The position numbers and the translations under genes were made by a program. Below, piece after piece: positions 36,803 through 43,785 of a stretch of 64,000 bases of DNA. The notes under the pieces are model-generated. The model had not been told where the DNA came from. It saw nothing but the letters and a program-made list of their open reading frames with translations, and made no database searches. Positions within the stretch are counted from its first letter, which is position 1. The number at the start of each line of letters is the position of its first letter. Source of the DNA: Bradyrhizobium sp. (lineage in GTDB: Bacteria; Pseudomonadota; Alphaproteobacteria; Rhizobiales; Xanthobacteraceae); NCBI RefSeq assembly GCF_030646015.1, contig NZ_JAUSLT010000089.1:57255-121254 (forward strand), in the 5' to 3' direction.

Positions 36803-38005
36803 GTGGCCATCTCACGCACCATCGTCGTCGCTGGTGCCGGGATCGGGGGACTGACGGCGGCGCTTTCGCTCGCCGCGCAGGGCTTTCGCGTCGTCGTGCT
36901 GGAGAAGGCCGAGCGGCTCGAGGAGGCCGGCGCCGGCCTGCAATTGTCGCCCAATGCCAGCCGGGTGCTGATCGAACTCGGCCTGCAGCCGCATCTCGCC
37001 GGGCGCGCGGTGATCCCCGAGGCCGTCAGCATCATGAGCGCCCGCCACGGCGGCGAAATCTCGCGGCTGCCGCTCGGCGACGCCGCCTCCTTTCGCGCCG
37101 GTGCGCCCTATTGGGTGGTGCACCGCGCCGACCTGCAGGGCGCGCTGGCGGCAGCGGTCAACGACAACCCCGATATCGAGCTCAGGCTCGGCTGCCAGTT
37201 CGAGGACGTCACCGCGCACGCCAAGGGACTGACGGTGGTCCAGCGCAGCGGGATGACGCGCCACCAGGAACTGGCGACCGCGCTGATCGGCGCCGACGGC
37301 ATCTGGTCCACGGTCCGGCAGCATCTGTTTCCGGAGGTGCAGCCGCAATTCTCCGGCCTGATCGCCTGGCGCGGCACGCTCGACGCCACCCAGCTGCCGC
37401 GCGAATACACCTCGCGCCGGGTCCAGCTCTGGATGGGCCCGAACGCCCATCTCGTCGCCTACCCGATCTCGGGCGCGCGCCTGATCAACGTCGTCGCCGT
37501 GGTGCCGGGAACCTGGAACCGGCCGGGCTGGAGCGCGCCCGGCGAGGCCGCCGAAATCAAGAACGCCTTTGCCTCGTACCGCTGGCCGGCGCCGGCGCGG
37601 ATGATGCTCAACGCCGTCGACGACTGGCGCAAATGGGCGCTGTTCACGGTGCCCGAGGGCGGCCAATGGAGCGAAGGCGCGGTGGCGCTGCTGGGCGACG
37701 CCGTCCACGCCATGCTGCCGTTTGCCGCGCAAGGCGCCGGCATGGCGATCGAGGATGCGGCGGTGCTGGCCAAGGTGCTGGGCGAAGGCGAAGGCGACAA
37801 CGCCGCCGGCATACCAGCGGCGCTGAAGCGCTACGGCCAGATGCGCCGCGCCCGCGTCGGCCGCGTGCAGCGGACCGCGCGGCGCAACGGCACGATCTAT
37901 CACCTCGGCGGCCCGGCGGCGCTGGCCCGCGACTGGTTCATCCGCGCGATGGGACCGCAGCGCATGCTGGCGCGGCAGGACTGGATTTACGACTGGCGGG
38001 CGTGA
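36803..38005 (+). CDS. FAD-dependent aromatic monooxygenase (salicylate hydroxylase-like)
   Basis: A 400-residue flavoprotein of the PHBH fold. The FAD fingerprint is IVVAGAGIGGLTAALSL, the DG motif IGADGIWSTVR and the GD motif ALLGDAVHAMLPFAAQGAG, all intact. Members hydroxylate salicylate, 6-hydroxynicotinate or similar substrates using NAD(P)H. It starts at a GTG with a modest ribosome site. It follows the zinc-finger gene and is followed by 838 bases of repeats. Confidence 0.92.
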   Translation: MAISRTIVVAGAGIGGLTAALSLAAQGFRVVVLEKAERLEEAGAGLQLSPNASRVLIELGLQPHLAGRAVIPEAVSIMSARHGGEISRLPLGDAASFRAGAPYWVVHRADLQGALAAAVNDNPDIELRLGCQFEDVTAHAKGLTVVQRSGMTRHQELATALIGADGIWSTVRQHLFPEVQPQFSGLIAWRGTLDATQLPREYTSRRVQLWMGPNAHLVAYPISGARLINVVAVVPGTWNRPGWSAPGEAAEIKNAFASYRWPAPARMMLNAVDDWRKWALFTVPEGGQWSEGAVALLGDAVHAMLPFAAQGAGMAIEDAAVLAKVLGEGEGDNAAGIPAALKRYGQMRRARVGRVQRTARRNGTIYHLGGPAALARDWFIRAMGPQRMLARQDWIYDWRA

Positions 38006-38043
38006 GGGGTGGTGTGGGGCGCGCATGCGAAGGTCTTTTCTTC

Positions 38044-38177
38044 GTAGCCCGGATGGAGCCAGCGGATCGCGCGAAGGCGCGGGCCGCTGGCGCAATCCGG
38101 GAACGAACGCGAGGCTGGCCCCGGATTGCGCCATCGGGCGGCGCCAAGCGCCGACCCGTTGGCTCCATCCGGGCTAC
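38044..38177. repeat. dispersed palindromic repeat, family A copy 2
   Basis: GTAGCCCGGATGGAGCC at the left and GGCTCCATCCGGGCTAC at the right are exact inverted complements around a 100-base interior that itself folds (GGCGCAATCC and GGATTGCGCC). Confidence 0.88.
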
Positions 38178-38369
38178 GGGTTTTTTGGATACGAATATCA
38201 GACAGCGCTCGTTCGCAAACACGCCTTCGCAATCTCGCGGCACGTTTCGCCCGAGCTTTGCCATTTATCTTCCGCCCTCTCCAATCAGAGGGCGCGGGGA
38301 GGCCGGGCGCCCGATGCGCCCGATAGCCGCGTGTGCAACGGTAGTGGGTAGTAGGCACACGCGTTAGTC

Positions 38370-38770
38370 AGGTCACACCGGAATCACCCGGCACTCCCCG
38401 CGCGATGGTTTACGCTTATACGTGGTCTCCCCGGCGATCGGCTTTCTTGCCACCGTCACCTGCGGGACTGACCGCAGGCTTGACATCAGCACCGAGATGT
38501 CAGGACAACACGACTTCGTCGTCCGCTTCAGGCACCCTCGTCAGGAGCGCCATCCCCGTCCACCGCATCCCCGCCCCGCGCTGATGACGTTGCGCAACGC
38601 CCCTCTGGGTGGGACGGGATGGCTATTCATATAGTCCGGTTTGCATTTCTGATAAACAGAAATATTTTTCCCGAGAGGGCTTGACACAATTTCCGATAAC
38701 CAGAAGTGATTTGCCCGTCGGGTGGGACTTGTTGAATCCGTTCAACAAATCGGTGCTTTGACGCAGGCCT
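38370..38770. repeat. long non-coding stretch, probable Bradyrhizobium dispersed repeat
   Basis: The text CACTCCCCGCGCGATGGTTT, the CACGACTTCGTCGTCCG block and GATTTGCCCGTCGGG near 38711 match, from memory, an unnamed long repeat found many times in Bradyrhizobium genomes. The window has one full copy; a shorter related piece (CCCCGCGCGATG) is at 8931. It includes TTGACA at 38681, so promoter activity is possible. No coding frame is supported in 38178-38843. Confidence 0.45.
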
Positions 38771-38843
38771 CGTGAGGAGAAGATTTTTTGCGCCGAACGC
38801 TGATGGAAGCGCTCGCATCGACCCGGCGGGAAAACCCGCCGCC

Positions 38844-39242
38844 TCAGCGCTTCGGCGCCGGCGCGATCACCGGAGGCACCGGCGCGGCAGCGGGCGGCGC
38901 TGCGGTGGCGCAGCGGTTTTTCTGCCAGGCTTCCTCGGCGAATTTGGCCTGGCCACGCACCGCGATGTACTCGTTGCGGTAGGCGAGTTCAGCCACCACA
39001 GCGCCGCCTGCCCCGGTCTCGGCCTTCGCCATCAGGCCCTGCAATTCCGCGGTGCGGGCCGCCTGCGTCTTGCGCGCCGTCTCGAGCTGCTTGCAGTCGT
39101 AGAGATCGAACTGGGCGGGATCGGCAAACGCCGTGCTCATGCCGTCGCTCATGCTGGCGCAGCCGCCGAGCCCCAAGGCCACGAACAGCACCGCCACGGC
39201 GGCGGCGAACGACAAGGACGGGTGGCGCGTTTGGGCGGTCAT
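38844..39242 (-). CDS. lipoprotein of unknown function
   Basis: A 132-residue protein with a lipoprotein signal: hydrophobic SFAAAVAVLFVALGLGGC with lipobox LGGC (Cys about residue 28). The mature part is mostly helical (QFDLYDCKQLETARKTQAAR and ELAYRNEYIAVRGQAKFAEE), with two further Cys residues and a Pro/Ala-rich C-terminus. It is probably anchored in the outer membrane, facing the periplasm. ATG 39242. It is the last chromosomal gene before the integrated element. Confidence 0.85.
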   Translation of the reverse strand: MTAQTRHPSLSFAAAVAVLFVALGLGGCASMSDGMSTAFADPAQFDLYDCKQLETARKTQAARTAELQGLMAKAETGAGGAVVAELAYRNEYIAVRGQAKFAEEAWQKNRCATAAPPAAAPVPPVIAPAPKR

Positions 39243-39427
39243 GCGGCTTTTCGTAGACGGACAATCTTGAGAATGCCTAAAGCAGGCGGGGATGTCGGGA
39301 TTGAGGCTTTGCCTTTGACTTTGCTTTGACCCGCGCGCTGCCGTAAGCAGGACTTGGCGCCGCCCTGCAGCCTACCCCATTTCCAAGCCGTAAGGAAACG
39401 CGCTAAGTATCTGATCTCGTGGACTAA

Positions 39428-39467
39428 GCGGACGTGGCGGAACTGGTAGACGCAAGGGACTTAAAAT
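39428..39467 (+). other. attL: 5' half of tRNA-Leu(UAA)
   Basis: Forty bases identical to tRNA positions 1-40, ending at the anticodon loop (CTTAAAAT); the sequence then becomes unrelated. This is the original chromosomal 5' half, cut off from its 3' half by the insertion. The native tRNA promoter should lie just upstream (39243-39427). Confidence 0.85.
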
Positions 39468-39561
39468 GCCTTGGCGTTGTTGTTTTCATTGTGACTTCTC
39501 TGCAAACATCAAGTCTAAAGTGCATCGAAACCTATGGAACGAAACGAGATTTGCAAAACAT

Positions 39562-40626
39562 CTAGGGCTTCTTTTTTCCCTCGAATGCCCTGATTACTCT
39601 GGTTTCGTTTTCAACGTGTCGCGTGTAGTGCTTACCCATCCGCTCGGAGCGGTCGCCCAGCGCCGCAGCAACGTCACCATTGCTTGCGCCTCCCCGGCCT
39701 AGCTCCGCCGCGTAGCTCACGCGCAGGCCATGCAGGGTCGTCCCTGCCCCAATCAGGCCATCCTTCTCAAGCCGCCGCAGGTAGTGGCTGACGGCGGTCT
39801 GCATCTCCTTCTCGCTCGCCCACGGCCTCCCGTCCGTTCTGGTCGCGATGTTGAGCGAAGTGCGGTCAAGGCTGTCGAGATAGGCTTGCAGTTCGGGCGC
39901 GACCAGCACCCATGATTGTTCGGCATTCTTCTTGGCGACGTGCCGGAAGCATTTTCCGAAGCGGGCATCGGGCTGGTAGTTCTTCCACTGTACCGATGCG
40001 ATGGTCTGACCCCGGAAGCCGACATAGCGGGCCAGCATCAGCGGGATCATGATCTCGGTCGGCGCGTTCGCGGTCGCGGCGGGCCATTCCTCCGGCGACC
40101 ATTCGCGATTGGCGTTCGGATCGGCCCTGTGGGCCTTGTCGATGCCCTTCGCCGGATTGGTCGGCATCTTGCCTCGCTTGACGGCCTGCGAAAACATCGA
40201 CGAAAGCGCCGACATCATCTTGTCAGCGAACCGGGGCCACTTCTGCACGGCGCAGCGGTCGCGGACCTCATACAGCTCGGGTTGCGTGATCGAATGCAGC
40301 GGCACGTCGAACTCGGGTCGCAGATACTGGAAGGCGGCGGTGTAGTCCTTCTTGGTAGCGTCCGCCAGCTTCGTATAGGTCGGGCATTCGGTCTCGAACC
40401 ACTGCACACACGCACCGAGCGTCCCTTCCGGATAGGTGCGCTTGAGGTCGCGTGTCCTGCGATTGTTATAGGCGGCGATCAAATCCGGTTCGGCAAGCCG
40501 TCGCACCAGATCGGCGCGGCTTCCCTCGAAACCCTTCAACAGGATCTCCTTGCTGTCGCGGTGGTAGACGTACCACTTGCCGCGTGCGGGTACGATGTTC
40601 AGTCCACTCAACTTGACCTTAACCAT
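39562..40626 (-). CDS. tyrosine recombinase/integrase of the element
   Basis: A 354-residue integrase. An N-terminal SAM-like core-binding region (about 65-160) precedes the catalytic domain. Catalytic residues are visible: Arg205 in YVGFRGQTIASVQW, His299 and Arg302 in LHGLRVSYA, and nucleophile Tyr334 in GKHYTRHVE. It should recombine the 40-bp tRNA core. It sits 95 bases inside attL, the usual position. ATG 40626 overlaps the upstream gene by eight bases, so it is translated as part of a three-gene unit. Confidence 0.93.
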   Translation of the reverse strand: MVKVKLSGLNIVPARGKWYVYHRDSKEILLKGFEGSRADLVRRLAEPDLIAAYNNRRTRDLKRTYPEGTLGACVQWFETECPTYTKLADATKKDYTAAFQYLRPEFDVPLHSITQPELYEVRDRCAVQKWPRFADKMMSALSSMFSQAVKRGKMPTNPAKGIDKAHRADPNANREWSPEEWPAATANAPTEIMIPLMLARYVGFRGQTIASVQWKNYQPDARFGKCFRHVAKKNAEQSWVLVAPELQAYLDSLDRTSLNIATRTDGRPWASEKEMQTAVSHYLRRLEKDGLIGAGTTLHGLRVSYAAELGRGGASNGDVAAALGDRSERMGKHYTRHVENETRVIRAFEGKKKP

Positions 40627-40861
40627 TGATCCTCTCTCCGAAGCGTCTGGTCGTCATTGTTGCAGCGACATTCGGGTCTAACGATTGCATCCAGTTGTCC
40701 AGACTAGCGCGCAAATACCGGTCGCCTCTTGCGGAGCTGGTGAACGAAACCGGTTTGACGGGGCAGACCTCCTTGAAGGTCTGCTTACTCAGGCCGCTGT
40801 ACGCCGCCGCCTGATCAAGGCGCAGCGCGGCAGGCCAAAACGGCAAACCGACATCAGACAT
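40619..40861 (-). CDS. excisionase-like small DNA-binding protein
   Basis: An 80-residue protein: FWPAALRLDQAAAYSGLSKQ is the winged-helix/AlpA-type helix-turn-helix at the N-terminus, followed by a beta hairpin and RYLRASLDNWMQSL. Proteins of this shape upstream of an integrase usually act as recombination directionality factors. It overlaps both neighbours, the gene before by eight bases and the integrase by eight bases. Confidence 0.75.
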   Translation of the reverse strand: MSDVGLPFWPAALRLDQAAAYSGLSKQTFKEVCPVKPVSFTSSARGDRYLRASLDNWMQSLDPNVAATMTTRRFGERING

Positions 40862-41102
40862 TTCGTTTCCTTGGCGCGGATACCGCTAATCTCTCGCGCA
40901 GCCATTCGCGGTGATGTCGCTTTGTAATGCCAAACCGTCGTCTGCTTATCTGCGTGAGAACGGGACCTTCGCCACAGGCAACCATTCGTCGCCCGGTAGA
41001 TTCGCTTACGTTTGCCTTCGCGCACCATTCATGGAAGGACAGGACGCTGTCGTCGTCGTCGCGAACAATATCGTCAGCGAAGTGACCATTCTGACGCGGC
41101 AT
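40854..41102 (-). CDS. small helix-turn-helix protein
   Basis: An 82-residue protein. SFHEWCAKANVSESTGRRMV is a helix-turn-helix, followed by GPVLTQISRRRFGITKRHHR and a basic tail. It is a second MerR/AlpA-like DNA-binding protein, first in the overlapping integrase operon. It may control the operon or share the excision role with its neighbour. ATG 41102 has weak upstream sequence. The following stretch 41103-41429 holds no gene I can support. Confidence 0.7.
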   Translation of the reverse strand: MPRQNGHFADDIVRDDDDSVLSFHEWCAKANVSESTGRRMVACGEGPVLTQISRRRFGITKRHHREWLRERLAVSAPRKRNV

Positions 41103-41429
41103 TTCTGGCTCTCACTGTAAATTTCCAGCTAGAAGCAGAACAATGCGAGGGCGGTCACGCGTGGTCAACCGCAGCCAAGAGACTTTCGTCGGATTCGCCG
41201 TATACGCGCCTATTAGGTAAGTTTCGTAATTATTTCAGGTGCTTGAAGCGCCAAAAGAAAGCTGTGGACAATTTTGGCACGAGGAATTTGGCACGCTGGG
41301 AATGCAAGCGGGCTACCTTTGTTCTAGGCCGCTCGCGCGGGACAGTCGATGTCCGGCTTGCTGAGTAGCCACCCTTACGATCCGTGCGCACCTACCAAGC
41401 GATGGTAGATTGGGCTCGACATATGGATG

Positions 41430-42149
41430 CTACGCCTTGGTGTTGGCCGCCCACTGGTTAAGAAGAGATGGCAGGTTGTCAGTTGCCGCCAACAGCTTCG
41501 TTTGAATGCCTACGAATTTTTCGACGACGCCAAAGAACTCAGTCGCCAATGCAAAAACTGCGTTTACATCGAGATCGCGAATCGCACGATACTGAATCAA
41601 CGCATTGGGGTCACGGTGAGCAATTGCTACATTCCTGATGAAGGCAAATTGCTTTCTCGCCTTCCTTTGAACTAGCCTGAGATCGCGTAGGCATTCAATT
41701 GCCTCGCGTTGCAGTTCGTCCGGAACCAGCATCAACTCCATCGCCTGTTTCAATTGTCGACCGGCTACTTTATCGGCGTCCCACTCGTAGATCGTTAGCA
41801 ACATGATTCGGGCGTGCAGTTTTCTAGTCCACTCGTCAGGGTGTGTGAGTGCACCTAGCTTTACTGCCTGAATGTCGCGATCAGCAATTAGCAAATAAAG
41901 TCCGATATTGAACAAAATCGATAGGCCGGTGAACTTGCCATTCTCATGTTTGATTGCTAGCGACTTGATCGTCTCAAACGTCGAGGCGAGCACCCGTCGC
42001 CTTTTCCTTTCCGCTAGCGGCAATTTCCAGCGTGACATAAAGCGCGCCACGCGCTTTGCGACCCTCACGCTCTTGAGGCGCCACCATCTCTGAATTACGG
42101 GTTTGGGTTGGTTGCCTAAGCGGCGATTGCGTGCCTTCTGTTCCGCCAT
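41430..42149 (-). CDS. HEPN-motif protein (candidate RNase)
   Basis: A 239-residue mainly helical protein. FIRNVAIAHRD gives R172-N-x4-H178, the RN-x4-H signature of HEPN ribonucleases, placed on the last-but-one helix as in HEPN folds. The N-terminus is very basic (residues 5-55). Overall identity to a named HEPN family (AbiU2 or others) cannot be settled by eye. I start at ATG 42149; a frame to 42179 exists but adds unlike residues. It is 86 bases downstream of the 42236 gene on the same strand, a toxin-plus-partner-like arrangement. Confidence 0.7.
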   Translation of the reverse strand: MAEQKARNRRLGNQPKPVIQRWWRLKSVRVAKRVARFMSRWKLPLAERKRRRVLASTFETIKSLAIKHENGKFTGLSILFNIGLYLLIADRDIQAVKLGALTHPDEWTRKLHARIMLLTIYEWDADKVAGRQLKQAMELMLVPDELQREAIECLRDLRLVQRKARKQFAFIRNVAIAHRDPNALIQYRAIRDLDVNAVFALATEFFGVVEKFVGIQTKLLAATDNLPSLLNQWAANTKA

Positions 42150-42235
42150 CGTTAAAACTCCGGACAGCGACCCGTCCAAGGGATCAGTATTGATATCCCA
42201 GTCTCGTACAACTTACTTGCCGCAAGCCGAGAGGA

Positions 42236-42763
42236 CTAAGGTGTTCCTCTGTCGATGGGGCATTGGTCAGAGGGGACTTCCTTTAGCTTCCGACGAAGGA
42301 ATGCAGTCGCGTCGACCACCACGTCGTATAGGTCCACATTGCGTTCCTTATCGAGCGTGACGCCGCCGACAGGGTCGCCCCAGCGCGACAGGTCCCATGT
42401 CATTTTGCCCCAAACCGCCGGAGGTCGTGAAATGACTTCCCTCGCCGTAAGATCGGGGCTCGCTGGATTTCCCGCGACGACGTGCTTGAACGCATGCGCC
42501 GTGTCGTCGACGATAGCGAAGGACCGTGATTCCTGATTGAATTGCTGTCGAAGTGTTCGAGAGCGCTTGGGATATGCCAAATAGTCAATTGCGTGAAATA
42601 CCACGACGCACGCAAGGAAGGTCTTCCGGACCGACGTGCGGTTTGCTTCCAAGTCCTTGATTGTGGGCTCGACAATTTCATCAAGATAGCGTTCTAAATC
42701 CTCCACGAAATCCCCCGGCTCAATATCCCCAATGACGCCGCCAATCGGTTCAAGATGAGGCAA
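42236..42763 (-). CDS. helical protein of unknown function beside the HEPN gene
   Basis: A 175-residue protein. The first half is helical with FLACVVVFHAIDYLAYPKRS and SFAIVDDTAHAFKHVV, a His-rich arrangement seen in uncharacterised proteins on genomic islands; the second half is probably beta-rich (GGVTLDKERNVDLYDVVVDA). No catalytic motif is certain. It precedes the HEPN gene and may be its partner or an independent cargo gene. ATG 42763 has no clear ribosome site. I do not recognise a named family. Confidence 0.65.
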   Translation of the reverse strand: MPHLEPIGGVIGDIEPGDFVEDLERYLDEIVEPTIKDLEANRTSVRKTFLACVVVFHAIDYLAYPKRSRTLRQQFNQESRSFAIVDDTAHAFKHVVAGNPASPDLTAREVISRPPAVWGKMTWDLSRWGDPVGGVTLDKERNVDLYDVVVDATAFLRRKLKEVPSDQCPIDRGTP

Positions 42764-42916
42764 TCAAAAATATCTCACTTCCAATGCACTCCGCCAGCAC
42801 ATTACGCATCGTACTTTCGTGCAAATCACCGTGGTCTCCTCGGTCCCTTGGCGAGAACAATGAACTGTAATCCGAGCAATAGTGATCACGTTCACGAGGC
42901 GAGGCGTCTGCGCCGT

Positions 42917-43615
42917 TTATGATTCGCCGCGTCTCGTTGTGGGATCACTTGCCCGTGCAAGCAGGTTGCGCACCGTACTATCGTGCCACATCCCGCCTCG
43001 TGCCGTGCGCACGCGCCTGTCATTCAGTGCCTGCGCTATGGCGCGGTGGGTCGTTGCCCCGGTGGCTTGTATCTGGCGCACGATGGGCAGGACGTTGGCG
43101 GCGAAAGCGTCCGCCGCCTTCTGGTTTGTGGCCACGCCCTTCGCCTGCGCCTCCGGGAGGTTAGTGGGGTTTCCCAGAACCTTGCCCTGCGCCTTCTTCT
43201 GAGCCAGAGCAGCGCGGGTCCGGTCCGCGATCAACGCTCGCTCTTTTTCAGCTAAGGCGGCGTAGATGTGCAGCATGAAGGAGTCAGCGTCCGCCCCCAA
43301 CTCGGCCACAATGAACGGCACCCGCTGCGCCATCAGCCCGGAAATAAACGCAACGTCACGGGACAGACGGCACAGTTTGGCGACCACGACCGGTGCCTTA
43401 GCCCTCTTGGCCTTGGATAGCGCCTCGGCCAGCCTAGGGCGGCGCTCCATGGCGTCCGCTCCCTTGCCCGTCTCAACCTCCACGAACTCGGTAAGCACCT
43501 CCAGACCCTCAGCGGCGGCGAACCGGGAAATGGCCGCGCGCTGAGCCTCGATTCCCAGACCGCTCTTACCCTGCTTGCCCGTCGATACCCGGATGTAGCT
43601 GACAATCGGTCTCAT
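42917..43615 (-). CDS. serine recombinase (resolvase/invertase family)
   Basis: A 232-residue recombinase. The catalytic Ser11 is in [20 protein letters not shown]; the resolvase core continues with [20 protein letters not shown] and [20 protein letters not shown]-terminal helix-turn-helix region ([15 protein letters not shown]) follows. It is a small serine recombinase, not a large phage integrase. ATG 43615 is chosen over an upstream frame because the domain begins there. It is divergent from the 831-residue gene, with repeated ATTGCGC motifs in the 170 bases between. Confidence 0.92.
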   Translation of the reverse strand: MRPIVSYIRVSTGKQGKSGLGIEAQRAAISRFAAAEGLEVLTEFVEVETGKGADAMERRPRLAEALSKAKRAKAPVVVAKLCRLSRDVAFISGLMAQRVPFIVAELGADADSFMLHIYAALAEKERALIADRTRAALAQKKAQGKVLGNPTNLPEAQAKGVATNQKAADAFAANVLPIVRQIQATGATTHRAIAQALNDRRVRTARGGMWHDSTVRNLLARASDPTTRRGES

Positions 43616-43785
43616 GAAACCCGTCCCTGCCGCGCTGAGCAAGAACTATACGCTCGTATTGATTTTGCGCAATAGGATTGCGCCTGCTTGGATCTGGCCT
43701 CAACTAGACCCACTATCGGCGCACTGCACTCAACCCGTCCCGGATCGAGCTTTATTGTCCCGGGAACTTGCAGCAAGATCGTGCC

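Noticed and set aside
41012..41368. 118-codon plus-strand frame in the island
   Set aside because: Antisense to the helix-turn-helix gene for part of its length, low quality, no ribosome site or motif.
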